Counted from the stretch's first letter, positions 49,304-58,872 are shown. The stretch is DNA of 64,000 nucleotides from Nocardioides sp. R-C-SC26 (GCF_021246465.1 NZ_JAHRHK010000004.1:153001-217000), one strand, 5' to 3'. Program-made: numbers and translations. The notes: generated from the letters alone by a model not told the origin.

Positions 49304-50292
49304 GGCGTCTGCTCGTGGTCGAGCTGAACCGGCTGCGCTGGCGGCGCGCGATCGTCGTCCTGCTGCTGGCCGCCGCCGTCATCCCGCTCCTGCTCGTCGG
49401 CGAGCGCTACCTGACGACGTCCAAGCCGACGGCGGAGGACTACGCGGTCGCCCAGCAGAACTTCGAGTCGGAGCTCGCCTACTCCGAACGCGAGTCCGCC
49501 AAGTGCGAGCGCAAGCCGGAGCGCTACGACATCGATCCGTCGGCCGACGATCTCGCCCAGCGCTGCCGCGACATCTTCTACTTCCCCACCAGCGTGGAGG
49601 AGTACATCTACGTCGAGCGCATCGACCTGGCCTACGAGCGGCTCGAGCGATCGGGCGTCGCCGTCGCGGCGATGCTCGGCGTCGTGATGTTCCTGATCGG
49701 CACCACCTTCGTGGGCCACGACTGGAACACCGGGTCGATGAGCAACCAGCTGCTCTTCGAGACGCGACGACTGCGCGTCTGGGCGGCCAAGCTCGTCGCC
49801 GTCGCGGCGGTGGCGCTGCTCGCGTGCCTGGTGATCACGACGTCGTTCTGGCTGCTGATGGACCTCGCGCGCCACGCCCGTGGGTTCGATCAGGGCGACG
49901 GCGTCCTGGGCGACGCGCTCGGACAGGGGCTGCGCACCTCGGCGATGGGCGCTGCGGCGGCGGCCGGCGGCTACCTGTTCACGATGCTGACCCGCAGCAC
50001 GGTGTTCACGCTCGGCGTCCTCTTCGGTGTCTCGGTCGCCGGCGGCGTGCTGCTCGCCACCGTCGGGCCGTCCGACGTCGGGCCTGTCGACCCGATCATC
50101 AACGCGCGGGCGGCCGCCATCGGGGAGGCCTCCTACTACGTCGAGGCGCCGTGCGAGGGCGACCCGAGCGGCAGCATCTGCTTCACCGAGCGCACCCGCG
50201 ACGGCGACGACGGGGCGATCTACTACGGCGTCGTGCTCGCCGTGGTCGGGGCGGCGTCCGTGGTCTCCTTCCGGCGTCGTGACCTGCCATGA
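49300..50292 (+). CDS. ABC-2 family permease with large extracytoplasmic loop
   Basis: A 330-residue membrane protein. The first helix is at about 17-34 (AIVVLLLAAAVIPLLLVG). A hydrophilic segment of about 80 residues containing two Cys follows, then about five more helices (AMLGVVMFLIGTTFVGHDWNTGSMSNQL motif region, LVAVAAVALLACLVITTSFWLLM, and others). Another polar loop with CEGDPSGSICF sits before the last helix. The paired cysteines outside suggest disulfides. It is co-translated with the ATPase; lipA begins 21 bases downstream. Confidence 0.85.
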   Translation: MRRLLVVELNRLRWRRAIVVLLLAAAVIPLLLVGERYLTTSKPTAEDYAVAQQNFESELAYSERESAKCERKPERYDIDPSADDLAQRCRDIFYFPTSVEEYIYVERIDLAYERLERSGVAVAAMLGVVMFLIGTTFVGHDWNTGSMSNQLLFETRRLRVWAAKLVAVAAVALLACLVITTSFWLLMDLARHARGFDQGDGVLGDALGQGLRTSAMGAAAAAGGYLFTMLTRSTVFTLGVLFGVSVAGGVLLATVGPSDVGPVDPIINARAAAIGEASYYVEAPCEGDPSGSICFTERTRDGDDGAIYYGVVLAVVGAASVVSFRRRDLP

Positions 50293-50313
50293 CCGCGGCG
50301 TAGACTCGACGAA

Positions 50314-51273
50314 GTGAGCACCACCCCCGAGTCCCCCGCCACACCGACCTCGGAGGGCCGCAAGCTCCTCCGGCTCGAGGTCCGCAACGCCGAGACCCCG
50401 ATCGAGCGCAAACCGTCGTGGATCAAGACGCGGGCGAAGATGGGACCGGAGTACACCGCGCTGCAGTCGCTGGTGAAGTCCGAGGGCCTCCACACCGTGT
50501 GCCAGGAGGCCGGCTGCCCCAACATCTTCGAGTGCTGGGAGGACCGCGAGGCCACGTTCCTCATCGGCGGCGACCAGTGCACCCGACGGTGCGACTTCTG
50601 CCAGATCGACACCGGCAAGCCCGCCGACCTCGACCGCGACGAGCCGCGCCGGGTCGCCGAATCCGTGCAGACCATGCAGCTGCGTTACGCCACGATCACC
50701 GGCGTCGCCCGCGACGACCTGCCCGACGGCGGGGCGTGGCTCTACGCCGAGACCGTGCGCGCCATCCACGAGCTCAATCCCGACACGGGCGTGGAGAACC
50801 TGATCCCCGACTTCAACGGCCGCCCCGAGCTACTCGCCGAGGTCTTCGAGTCGCGCCCGGAGGTGCTGGCGCACAACGTGGAGACGGTGCCGCGGATCTT
50901 CAAGCGGATCCGCCCGGCCTTCCGCTACGACCGTTCGCTCGGCGTCCTGACGGCGGCACGGGAGTTCGGGCTGGTCACCAAGTCGAACCTGATCCTGGGG
51001 ATGGGCGAGACCCGCGAGGAGGTCTCGCAGGCGCTGCGCGACCTGCACGAGGCCGGGTGCGAGCTCGTCACGATCACCCAGTACCTGCGGCCCTCGGTGC
51101 GCCACCACCCCGTCGAGCGGTGGGTCAAGCCGGAGGAGTTCGTCGAGCTGGCCGCGGAGGCGGAGGAGATCGGCTTCGCCGGCGTCCTGTCCGGCCCGCT
51201 GGTTCGTTCGTCCTACCGCGCCGGTCGCCTGTACCGTCAGGCGATGGACGCCCGCCAGGGCGCTCCGGCCTGA
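50314..51273 (+). CDS. lipA: lipoyl synthase
   Basis: A 319-residue radical SAM enzyme that inserts two sulfurs into protein-bound octanoyl groups. The auxiliary cluster [15 protein letters not shown] and radical SAM cluster CTRRCDFCQ are both intact, as is the C-terminal RSSYRAG that ligates the auxiliary iron. It starts at GTG. Together with lipB and lpd it provides and uses lipoate for the 2-oxoacid dehydrogenase and glycine cleavage systems encoded nearby. Confidence 0.97.
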   Translation: MSTTPESPATPTSEGRKLLRLEVRNAETPIERKPSWIKTRAKMGPEYTALQSLVKSEGLHTVCQEAGCPNIFECWEDREATFLIGGDQCTRRCDFCQIDTGKPADLDRDEPRRVAESVQTMQLRYATITGVARDDLPDGGAWLYAETVRAIHELNPDTGVENLIPDFNGRPELLAEVFESRPEVLAHNVETVPRIFKRIRPAFRYDRSLGVLTAAREFGLVTKSNLILGMGETREEVSQALRDLHEAGCELVTITQYLRPSVRHHPVERWVKPEEFVELAAEAEEIGFAGVLSGPLVRSSYRAGRLYRQAMDARQGAPA

Positions 51274-51349
51274 CGTCTCGCCGTCCTCGACGGCAGGACG
51301 CGCCGCACTCCCGAGATCACCCTCCCGAACAAAGGGCACGCACCACCCC

Positions 51350-52066
51350 ATGTCGCAGAACGCGCCGCTTGACCCCGCGAAGATGAGCCGCCGCCGGCAG
51401 ATCATCGAGACCTACAAGATGTCGAGGGAGGTCGACCGGACACTCGGCCTCTGGCTGCTCGGCTCGTTCCTGATCTTCGGCGGCATCGGCTTCGCACTCT
51501 TCTGGGCGCTGCCGCCCAGCGGTGGCACGTTCTCGCTGATCATGTCGATCATCGGCGCCCTGCTGTTCGGCTCGCTCGGCGCGATGATCGTGTTCGGACG
51601 CCGTGCCCAGCGCGCGGCGTACAACCGGCTCGAGGGCCAGGTCGGCGCGGGCGCCCGCGCCCTCACGATGCTGCGCCGCGGCTGGAAGCTCGACGAGGTC
51701 GTCGGCTTCACCAAGCAGCAGGACATGGTGCACCGCGTGGTCGGCCCTCCGGGCATCGTGCTCGTCGGCGAGGGCAACCCGCACCGTCTCCGCCCGCTGA
51801 TGACCAGCGAGCGCAAGAAGCACGAGCGCGTCGCCTCCGAGACGCCCATCCACGAGATCTTCGTCGGCAACGACGAGGGTCAGGTGCCGCTGCCCAAGCT
51901 GGTGCGCCACGTGCAGAAGCTCGGCCGCCAGGTGAAGCCCGCCGAGATCACCGACGTCCTCCAGCGCCTCAAGGCGCTCGACGCCCAGCGCCCCAAGGTG
52001 CCGCTCCCCCGCGGCCCGGTGCCGACGTCGATGAAGGGCATGCGCCAGAACATGAAGGGCCGCTGA
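51350..52066 (+). CDS. DUF4191 membrane protein
   Basis: A 238-residue protein conserved next to lipA in actinobacteria. Two helices (LGLWLLGSFLIFGGIGFALFWALP and FSLIMSIIGALLFGSLGAMIVFG, about 30-80) form a hairpin. A cytoplasmic basic domain follows (RAAYNRLEGQVGAGARALTMLRRGWKLDEV, VLVGEGNPHRLRPLMTSERKKHERV) and a basic tail. No enzymatic motif is seen. The 76-base gap after lipA suggests the same transcript. Confidence 0.88.
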   Translation: MSQNAPLDPAKMSRRRQIIETYKMSREVDRTLGLWLLGSFLIFGGIGFALFWALPPSGGTFSLIMSIIGALLFGSLGAMIVFGRRAQRAAYNRLEGQVGAGARALTMLRRGWKLDEVVGFTKQQDMVHRVVGPPGIVLVGEGNPHRLRPLMTSERKKHERVASETPIHEIFVGNDEGQVPLPKLVRHVQKLGRQVKPAEITDVLQRLKALDAQRPKVPLPRGPVPTSMKGMRQNMKGR

Positions 52067-52082
52067 CCCACACCCACCGCCC

Positions 52083-52322
52083 GGTCATCGAGCGGCGCGG
52101 TCATCGAGCGCCCCGGTCATCGAGCGGCCCGGTCATCGAGCGGCCCGGTCATCGAGCGGCCCGGTCATCGAGCGGCCCGGTCATCGAGCGCCCCGGTCAT
52201 CGAGCGCCCCGGTCATCGAGCGCCCCGGTCATCGAGCGCCCCGGTCATCGAGCGCCCCGGTCATCGAGCGCCCCGGTCATCGAGCGCCCCGGTCATCGAG
52301 CGCCCCGGTCATCGAGCTTGTC
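52083..52322. repeat. 16-bp tandem repeat, 14 full units plus a partial
   Basis: Unit GGTCATCGAGCGSCCC repeats every 16 bases from 52083 to 52306 without spacers. Units 3-6 end in CGGCCC and units 7-14 in CGCCCC, so two blocks expanded separately. The last unit runs into GGTCATCGAGCTTGTCGAGA, the dispersed-repeat core, suggesting that the array grew out of one such repeat. It lies between convergent genes. Confidence 0.95.
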
Positions 52323-52497
52323 GAGATGCCCCACCGGTGGTCGAGGAGGTCGCGCCAGCGACCGTCACGAGACCCCGCGACCCGAACGCCCACCCCGGCC
52401 GACCGGGGTTTCGAGACGGCCTCGTCCCTCGGCCTCCTCAACCACCGCGCCACCACCGGTGGTCGAGGAGGTCGCGCCAGCGACGGTCACGAGACCG
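52323..52497. repeat. dispersed repeat cluster (copy 5)
   Basis: Two near-identical copies of CACCGGTGGTCGAGGAGGTC plus GCGCCAGCGACSGTCACGAG (from 52332 and 52454) flank an inverted segment GGGGTTTCGAGACGGCCTCG and CCTCCTCAACCACCG. With the minisatellite it fills the 440-base gap between the DUF4191 and lipoprotein genes; I see no gene in this gap. Confidence 0.85.
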
Positions 52498-52507
52498 CGC
52501 GACGGAG

Positions 52508-53287
52508 TCAGTTCTTCGCGCCGGGGCTCTTCTCGATCTGGTTCTTCGACGGCGCCTTCACCGCGCTCGGCTTGCCCCAGTCGAAGTACTTCACCGTGAC
52601 CTTGCCGCTCTCCTCGCCGAGGTCGAGCGAGACCTGGCGCAGCAGGCCGTCGCCCAGGTAGACGTCGAGCAGGATCGTGCTGGGCACCTCCGGGGATGCC
52701 TCGTCGCTGGCGCCGTCGCTGCCCTCGGAGTTGGTGATCTTGGGGCCGTCGAGCAGCACGCGGTAGTGCTCGAACGTCTCGCCGTCGACCTCGTCGAGGC
52801 CGAGGTCGCTGGCCTCGATGACGGCGTCGCCGAACGCGTCGAGCAGGCCCGCCGGGTCGAGCCCGCCGCTGCTCAGCCCGCTCTCGCCGAGCGGGGTGCT
52901 GAGGTAGCCGCCCTTGGGCGTCTTCACGAACAGGGTCTGGTCGATCATGACCAGCTCCTGCGACTGACCGGTGTTGTCGTCGGTGAGGGTGAGGTCGGTG
53001 GCCGGCGGCTCGGTGCTGAAGTCCATGACGCCCTCTGCCGACGTCCCCGCGCCGCCTTCGGCGGTCATCGTGAAGCGTGCGGTGGTGGCGTTCTCCAGCG
53101 CGGCGCCGTAGACGTCGACGAAGTCCGCGGTGCTGATCGGGTCGCCCCCGAGGTCGGCGGCGCTGTCGCCCTTGCCGCCGTCCTCGTCGTCACCGCTGCA
53201 GCCGGTGAGCACCAGGGCGGCGGCCAGGGTGCCGGCGATCGCCGCCGCGCGGACGCGGGCGAGGGGGGAACGTCGGGCAGTACGCAT
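52508..53287 (-). CDS. LppX/LprAFG-type lipoprotein
   Basis: A 259-residue lipoprotein. Signal VRAAAIAGTLAAALVLTGCSGDD has its lipobox Cys near residue 30, then an acidic linker. The mature domain (STADFVDVYGAALENATTARFTMTAEG, STEPPATDLTLTD, VMIDQTLFVKTPKGGYLSTPLGE, GLLRQVSLDLGEESGKVTVKYFDWGKP) matches the LppX_LprAFG fold whose members bind lipids or lipoglycans for transport across the envelope. It shares its strand with the RDD gene 24 bases upstream. Confidence 0.83.
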   Translation of the reverse strand: MRTARRSPLARVRAAAIAGTLAAALVLTGCSGDDEDGGKGDSAADLGGDPISTADFVDVYGAALENATTARFTMTAEGGAGTSAEGVMDFSTEPPATDLTLTDDNTGQSQELVMIDQTLFVKTPKGGYLSTPLGESGLSSGGLDPAGLLDAFGDAVIEASDLGLDEVDGETFEHYRVLLDGPKITNSEGSDGASDEASPEVPSTILLDVYLGDGLLRQVSLDLGEESGKVTVKYFDWGKPSAVKAPSKNQIEKSPGAKN

Positions 53288-53311
53288 GGAGGGAGCCTTT
53301 CGAGGGAGCGG

Positions 53312-53752
53312 TCAGCGCCCGAGCAGCGCGCGGAAGGTGGCGACCCGCACGGTCGCCGTGCCGATCATGAGGTCGTGCAGGCCCCGGCCGTCGGGACGGA
53401 ACACCAGCGGCGGAATCACCAGGGCGACGAGCACCTGGCGGCCCAGCAGCGTCAGCGGGTTGAGCGGGCGGAGCCGCCCGTCGGCGGGGATGGTGCGCAG
53501 GCCGACGACGAGCTTGCCGAAGGAGCCGGCGAGCAGCCAGGTGAACAGGGCCGACTCGAGCACGAAGACCGGGAGCACGGCGAACTGGGAGGTGCTGCCC
53601 GGCGCGGAGTAGTCGGCCCAGCCGACGAAGACGACCACGACGAAGGTCGAGGCGGCCCAGTCGATGAAGAGCGCGGCGATGCGGCGGAACCACGACGCCG
53701 TCTCGAAGGGCAGGGCGTCGCGGAGGGCGGGGCCGTGGCGCGCGTCACTCAC
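53312..53752 (-). CDS. RDD family membrane protein
   Basis: A 146-residue protein from GTG with three helices. The first contains FRRIAALFIDWAASTFVVVVFVGW, carrying the R-x-x-A-x-x-I-D pattern that names the RDD family. Later GSFGKLVVGLRTIPADGRLRPL and HDLMIGTATV match the family C-terminus. The function is unknown, possibly transport. The location next to glnA is common in actinobacteria. Confidence 0.88.
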   Translation of the reverse strand: MSDARHGPALRDALPFETASWFRRIAALFIDWAASTFVVVVFVGWADYSAPGSTSQFAVLPVFVLESALFTWLLAGSFGKLVVGLRTIPADGRLRPLNPLTLLGRQVLVALVIPPLVFRPDGRGLHDLMIGTATVRVATFRALLGR

Positions 53753-53800
53753 GGGGGCGAGCGTAACGAGCCGCTGCACAGCTCGGACCTCGGACCAGCT

Positions 53801-53838
53801 GTTACACGCCTGAAACAAACCCGATACGGTCGAGAAAC
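53801..53838 (+). promoter_or_regulatory. double GlnR box upstream of glnA
   Basis: GTTAC-N6-GAAAC-N6-GATAC-N6-GAAAC is an exact fit to the two-site GlnR consensus GTnAC-n6-GaAAC repeated with 6-base spacing. It is centred about 120 bases before the glnA start, consistent with nitrogen-dependent control by GlnR. A short hairpin (CCGCC / GGCGG, about 53911-53924) lies in the presumed leader. Confidence 0.85.
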
Positions 53839-53939
53839 TGCCCGTTCGTACGTTCGAGCGACCGGTGGTGCACCTCGTGCCGCCGTTTCCTACCCGAGTT
53901 GTGACGGCTCCGCCGTCTGGCGGAAGCCAAGGAGGACGA

Positions 53940-55361
53940 ATGTTCCAGAACAGCGATGAGCTGCTCGCCTACATCAAGAACGAGGGCGTCGAGATGGTCG
54001 ACGTCCGCTTCTGTGACCTGCCCGGCATCATGCAGCACTTCACCGTTCCGGTCTCGTCCTTCGACGAGTCCGTCTTCGAGGACGGCCTCGGCTTCGACGG
54101 CTCCTCGATCCGCGGCTTCCAGGCGATCAACGAGTCGGACATGTCGCTGTTCCCGGACCCGACGACGGCCTACATCGACCCGTTCCGCAAGGCCAAGACG
54201 CTCAACATCAACTTCTTCATCCACGACCCGATCACGGGCGAGCCGTACTCGCGCGACCCGCGCAACATCGCGAAGAAGGCGCTGGCCTACCTGGGCACCA
54301 CCGGCATCGCGGACACCGCGTTCTTCGCGCCCGAGGCGGAGTTCTACATCTTCGACAAGGTGCGGTACTCCACCGGCGTCAACGAGGGCTACTACCACAT
54401 CGACTCGGTCGAGGGCTGGTGGAACTCGGGCAAGGACGACGACGTCAACCTCGGCTACAAGACCCGCCTCAAGGGCGGCTACTTCCCCGTCGAGCCCTAC
54501 GACCACTACAGCGACCTGCGCGCCGACATGGTCAAGAACCTGGAGGCCGTGGGCCTGCAGGTCGAGCGCGCCCACCACGAGGTCGGCACCGCGGGCCAGG
54601 CGGAGATCAACTACCGCTTCGACACGCTGCTGCGCGCGGCCGACGACGTGATGAAGTTCAAGTACATCATCAAGAACACCGCCTGGGAGCAGGGCAAGTC
54701 GGTCACCTTCATGCCGAAGCCCATCTTCGGTGACAACGGCTCGGGCATGCACGTGCACCAGTCGCTGTGGAAGGACGGCTCGCCGCTGTTCTACGACGAG
54801 TCCGGCTACGGCGGCCTCTCCGACATGGCGCGCTGGTACATCGGCGGCATCCTCAAGCACGCGCCGTCGCTGCTGGCCTTCACCAACCCGACGGTGAACT
54901 CCTTCCACCGTCTGGTGCCGGGCTACGAGGCCCCGATCTCGCTGGTGTACTCCTCGCGCAACCGCTCGGCGTCGGTGCGTATCCCGATCACGGGCGCGAA
55001 CCCGAAGGCCAAGCGCATCGAGACCCGCTTCCCCGACCCGTCGGCGAACCCCTACCTGGCCTTCTCGGCCCTGATGCTCGCCGGCCTCGACGGCGTCAAG
55101 AACAAGATCGAGCCGGCCGCGCCGATCGACAAGGACATCTACGAGCTCCCGCCGGACGAGATGGCCGAGATCGCCCAGGTGCCGACCTCGCTGGGCGCCG
55201 TCCTCGAGGCTCTCGAGGACGACCACGACTACCTGACCCAGGGCGACGTCTTCACGCCGGACCTGATCGAGACGTGGATCGACTACAAGCGCACCCATGA
55301 GATCGCACCCGTGCAGCTGCGTCCGCACCCGCACGAGTTCGAGCTGTACTACGACATCTAG
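53940..55361 (+). CDS. glnA: glutamine synthetase type I
   Basis: A 473-residue GSI subunit forming dodecamers that make glutamine from glutamate and ammonia. [30 protein letters not shown], the metal ligands in [33 protein letters not shown] and the adenylylation Tyr in [11 protein letters not shown] near residue 395 identify the adenylylated beta type. A strong GGAGGA lies just before the ATG. The protein ends ...ELYYDI. Its stop codon is supplied by the junction with a genomic island, which separates the gene from what looks like its original terminator at 62568. Confidence 0.97.
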   Translation: MFQNSDELLAYIKNEGVEMVDVRFCDLPGIMQHFTVPVSSFDESVFEDGLGFDGSSIRGFQAINESDMSLFPDPTTAYIDPFRKAKTLNINFFIHDPITGEPYSRDPRNIAKKALAYLGTTGIADTAFFAPEAEFYIFDKVRYSTGVNEGYYHIDSVEGWWNSGKDDDVNLGYKTRLKGGYFPVEPYDHYSDLRADMVKNLEAVGLQVERAHHEVGTAGQAEINYRFDTLLRAADDVMKFKYIIKNTAWEQGKSVTFMPKPIFGDNGSGMHVHQSLWKDGSPLFYDESGYGGLSDMARWYIGGILKHAPSLLAFTNPTVNSFHRLVPGYEAPISLVYSSRNRSASVRIPITGANPKAKRIETRFPDPSANPYLAFSALMLAGLDGVKNKIEPAAPIDKDIYELPPDEMAEIAQVPTSLGAVLEALEDDHDYLTQGDVFTPDLIETWIDYKRTHEIAPVQLRPHPHEFELYYDI

Positions 55362-55449
55362 TCACTTGTGCACGTAGAGATCGGACTCGTTCTGGACGTG
55401 AGCTGCGTTGGTCTCAAGAGCCTCTAGGTAGGGAGGCGCCCAGCCGGGC

Positions 55450-56034
55450 TCAGGTCGTCTCGGTGTGCACCAGACGTCGGGTGGCATTCACGGCGAACCT
55501 CGACACTTCCCCGGCCGACGCCCCGGAGTCGATCTGGCGGATCGAGGAGTCCACGAGTGCTTGGATCACCGAGACGGTGAGCTCCGGCTGTTCGACCCCG
55601 AGATCGGCAACCGCGTCGACGAGTGCCTCGTTGAGCGACACGTGCAGCGAGCGCACGCGTTCTCTGGCCGACTCGGACAGAGATCCGCGGGACAGCGATG
55701 TCCGCCACCCGTGCGTGCTTGACGCCGCTTGCTCCAGGTTGGCCCGGACATAGGCGACGACGCGCTCCTCGGGGACGGACTCGGTGTCGATCGCGGCTTC
55801 CACGCCAGCGACCCAAGAGGGGAACTCGCGGGTGACGACCAGCTCCAACAGATCGTCGATGGAGCTGAAGTAGCGGTAGATGCTGTTGCGGGCGATTCCG
55901 GCGCGTGCCGCGACCGCGCCTGCGGTCACTGCCTCCACACCCTGCTCGGCGAGGATCGACTCGGCGGCGTCGATCAAGCTTTCCAGGCGTTGTGCGCGGT
56001 GGGCGCGTACGGTGGCCGCCTCGATCTTGGGCAT
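55450..56034 (-). CDS. TetR-family regulator (of the MMPL pump)
   Basis: A 194-residue repressor. The N-terminal helix-turn-helix LIDAAESILAEQGVEAVTAGAVAARAGIARNSIYRYFSSIDDLLELVV (about 18-65) is a full TetR_N domain. The C-terminal helical ligand domain is unassigned. It is divergent from the MMPL pump, with the palindrome at 56071 between them, so it likely represses both until a pump substrate binds. The start is ATG. It lies about 90 bases inside the left island end. Confidence 0.9.
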   Translation of the reverse strand: MPKIEAATVRAHRAQRLESLIDAAESILAEQGVEAVTAGAVAARAGIARNSIYRYFSSIDDLLELVVTREFPSWVAGVEAAIDTESVPEERVVAYVRANLEQAASSTHGWRTSLSRGSLSESARERVRSLHVSLNEALVDAVADLGVEQPELTVSVIQALVDSSIRQIDSGASAGEVSRFAVNATRRLVHTETT

Positions 56035-56070
56035 CGATCCGCCTCACTCACCGGGATTTCGGCAGTCAAT

Positions 56071-56085
56071 CTAGCCCAGCGCTAG
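56071..56085. promoter_or_regulatory. candidate TetR operator between the regulator and MMPL genes
   Basis: CTAGCCCAGCGCTAG carries inverted CTAGC/GCTAG half-sites with a 5-base centre, in the 119-base divergent gap between the regulator and the pump gene. Confidence 0.6.
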
Positions 56086-56153
56086 TCGAAGATGCATGGG
56101 TGCTACCGTCTCCCCGGTTGGAGACACCCCTGTCGCTATCTGGTGAGGCTTCC

Positions 56154-58382
56154 GTGACGACTCGCATCATCCACTTTCTGTTCCGGTCGAAGAAGCGCGC
56201 CGTCGGGATCGTCGTCCTGTGGCTGCTGATCGTGGGGGTGCTGACTCAGCTCGCGCCAACGCTGGCGTCGGTGGAGGACAACGAGTCGGCCAACCTGCCA
56301 CCGGCGGCGTCTGACTCGATGAGGGCACGCGACCTGATCCGCCAGGCTTCGCCCACGCCGGGAGCCCTCCCGGCGATCGTCGTGGTCCACGGACAGGATG
56401 ACACCCCGCAGATGGAGATCACCTCGGCGGTCTCGCGCATCACCGAGACGCTTGCCGGTCCTGACCGTCCCGCCCGGGTGCCCGCTGAGGGCATCGTGTC
56501 GACAGCGACCGTGCCGCAGGCCGCGGACCAGCTGGTCTCGCCTGATGGCAGCACGCAGCTGATCATCGTGCCCATCACCGGGAACCCGTCGGACGAGAAC
56601 TTCCGAGCCGCAGTGGATGACGTGCGCCGGCTTGCAGCCGACCAAGCCGGGCAGACGAAGGTCGCCGTTACCGGACCTGCCGGCATCGCCACCGACACCG
56701 TCAAGGTATTCAGCAGCGGCGACATGACACTGCTGCTGGCCACCGTGCTTCTCGTCCTGGTGCTGCTGCTGCTGATCTACCGCTCGCCGTTGATGGCGCT
56801 GGTCCCCCTGCTGGCCGCGGGGATCGCCATGCGGGTCGCAGAGGCACTCGGTGCCATGCTGGCCGACGCGGGCCTGATCACCGTCAGCTCCCAAACGGCG
56901 TCGATCATGACGGTTCTGCTGTTCGGGGTGGGCACCGACTACGCCCTGATCATCACCGCCCGCTACCGCGAAGCCCTCCGCGAGGAGTCTGACCGGCCGC
57001 ACGCCATGCAGACCGCACTGCGCGAGGTAGGCGAGACGATCGTGGCCAGCGCCTCCACCGTCGTGCTCGCCATGATGGCGCTGTTGGTGGCGGTGTCCCC
57101 CTCGCTGCGCGGCTTCGGCCCCTACCTGGCGCTCGGCGTAGCAGTGATGGCGCTGGTCGCCTTCACGTTCATCCCGGCCCTGGTCCTCATCTTCGGCCGT
57201 GCGGTCTTCTGGCCCAGCAGCGAGCGCAAGGCCGCCGACCGCAGCCAAGGGGGCGTGATCTGGCAACGCGTCGCCTCGGTGGTTCACCAAGCACCGGCCA
57301 AGGTCGCCGCCGGGTTGCTCCTCCTGCTGGTGGTGATGAGCGCCGGACTGCTCAACTACCAGGAGACGTTCAACTCCCTCAGCGGATTCCGCACCGACAC
57401 CGAGTCGGCCCGAGGCCAGGCGTTGATCGCTGACCAGTTCGGTCCCGGACGACTCGCCCCCGCAACGGTCGTCGTAGGGACAGACAAGGACCTCCGCAAC
57501 GACCCAGCAACAAAGGACATCGAAAGCGCACTGGCCAACGAGACTGACGTGGATCACCTGGCCGGTCCCCCGACCTTCAGCGAGGACGGACAGACCGCAT
57601 TCTTCGACGTCGTCCTCGACAAGGACCCTTATAGCGCCGCTGCTCTCGATGCTATGGAGCCCCTGGAGAGCACCGCACGCACCGCAGCCGCCGACGCGGG
57701 AATTAAGAACGTCACCGTGCTGGTAGGCGGGGAGACAGCCGAGACAGCCGACATCCGCGACGCACTCAACCGGGACACGATCTACATCGTTGTCCTGGTC
57801 CTGCTCATCGTCACCGCCGTCCTGATCCTGCTCCTGCGGTCACTGCTGGCGCCGCTTTACCTCGTCGCGACGCTGGTGCTGTCCTTCCTGGCCACGATGG
57901 GAGCAACCGTTTTCTTCACCATCACGGTGCTCGGCGATGAGGGCATCGGAAACCGGGTAACCGCGTATGTCTTCATCTTCCTGGTCGCCCTGGGGGTTGA
58001 CTACAACATCTTCATCATGAGCAGGTTCCGGCGCGAGATCCGCGGAGCGATGCCATCGACCGCGTTGCGCACGGCACTGCTCCGAACCGGCGGAGTGGTC
58101 TCCTCAGCCGGCCTGATCCTCGCCGCGACGTTCTCAGTGCTCATGACCCAGCCCATTCGCGAGCTGTTCCAATTCGGCTTCGCGATGGCGTTCGGAATCC
58201 TGCTCGACACCTTCCTGATCCGACCGCTCCTCGTGCCCGCCATCGTCCGCCTCCTCGGCAACCGCGCGCTCTGGCCGACCACGTTGCCCCACCCCGAGAC
58301 CGCCACCGCGGCCGGCCTCCCCGTCGCTACCACCTCCAGCTCGACCTCGACCTCGACCGCTACCTCAAGGGAGCCTTCATGA
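56154..58382 (+). CDS. MMPL-family RND transporter
   Basis: A 742-residue transporter starting at GTG (MTTRIIHFLFRSKKRAVGIVVLWLLIVGVL). Two MMPL domains each have a large outer loop and six helices: first loop about 36-185 then FSSGDMTLLLATVLLVLVLLLLIYRSP and GVGTDYALIITARYREALR; second loop about 400-540 then IVVLVLLIVTAVLILLLRSLLAPLY and ALGVDYNIFIMSRFRREIRG. The G-x-x-x-DY motifs hold the proton-relay Asp-Tyr pairs. It could export lipids or drugs; the substrate is unknown. The ATGA overlap with the next gene shows co-translation. The tail is Thr/Ser-rich. Confidence 0.92.
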   Translation: MTTRIIHFLFRSKKRAVGIVVLWLLIVGVLTQLAPTLASVEDNESANLPPAASDSMRARDLIRQASPTPGALPAIVVVHGQDDTPQMEITSAVSRITETLAGPDRPARVPAEGIVSTATVPQAADQLVSPDGSTQLIIVPITGNPSDENFRAAVDDVRRLAADQAGQTKVAVTGPAGIATDTVKVFSSGDMTLLLATVLLVLVLLLLIYRSPLMALVPLLAAGIAMRVAEALGAMLADAGLITVSSQTASIMTVLLFGVGTDYALIITARYREALREESDRPHAMQTALREVGETIVASASTVVLAMMALLVAVSPSLRGFGPYLALGVAVMALVAFTFIPALVLIFGRAVFWPSSERKAADRSQGGVIWQRVASVVHQAPAKVAAGLLLLLVVMSAGLLNYQETFNSLSGFRTDTESARGQALIADQFGPGRLAPATVVVGTDKDLRNDPATKDIESALANETDVDHLAGPPTFSEDGQTAFFDVVLDKDPYSAAALDAMEPLESTARTAAADAGIKNVTVLVGGETAETADIRDALNRDTIYIVVLVLLIVTAVLILLLRSLLAPLYLVATLVLSFLATMGATVFFTITVLGDEGIGNRVTAYVFIFLVALGVDYNIFIMSRFRREIRGAMPSTALRTALLRTGGVVSSAGLILAATFSVLMTQPIRELFQFGFAMAFGILLDTFLIRPLLVPAIVRLLGNRALWPTTLPHPETATAAGLPVATTSSSTSTSTATSREPS

Positions 58383-58783
58383 CCCACACACTTGCCAAGC
58401 ACACGGTGACACCCACCCTGCTTCGTGCCTTCTCGTGGGTGGCGATCATCGAAGCATGCACCTGGATCGGTCTGCTGGCCGGGATGTACCTGAAGTACGT
58501 CACCCAGACCACCGAACTCGGCGTCCGCATCTTCGGCAGCCTGCACGGCGCCGCCTTCATCGCCTACGTGGTATTGACCGTGTTGGTCGCCCGACGCCAA
58601 CGGTGGCCGATCGTGTGGACCACGCTGCTCGCGCTGGCCGCCTCGATACCGCCGTGCATGACCGCGGTGTTCGACCTCGTGGCCCGTCGCCGCGGAATGT
58701 TCGCGCACGCCGAGACTTCACGCACCGCACCTGGCGAGCGATTCGATCCGCACGGCCAGTTAGTGGTCGAGACCGGGCCGTAA
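58379..58783 (+). CDS. DUF3817 small membrane protein
   Basis: A 134-residue protein with three helices: FSWVAIIEACTWIGLLAGMYLKYV, LGVRIFGSLHGAAFIAYVVLTVLVA and WTTLLALAASIPPCMTAVFDLV. The order and the G-x-x-H-G motif match DUF3817. It overlaps the MMPL stop by 4 bases, so it is probably an accessory of the pump, an inference from coupling. A strong GC hairpin at 58873 follows. Confidence 0.85.
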   Translation: MTHTLAKHTVTPTLLRAFSWVAIIEACTWIGLLAGMYLKYVTQTTELGVRIFGSLHGAAFIAYVVLTVLVARRQRWPIVWTTLLALAASIPPCMTAVFDLVARRRGMFAHAETSRTAPGERFDPHGQLVVETGP

Positions 58784-58872
58784 CGTAGGCCGTCCGGGCA
58801 CCAGATCAACAACTGCGTGTGTCGGCTTTCGCGGCACACGAGTGAGATCAATGCCCACCGGTGCGTGACAAA

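Noticed and set aside
52083..52322. CRISPR-like array
   Set aside because: Units follow one another without spacers, are only 16 bp long, and no cas genes are near. It is a minisatellite.
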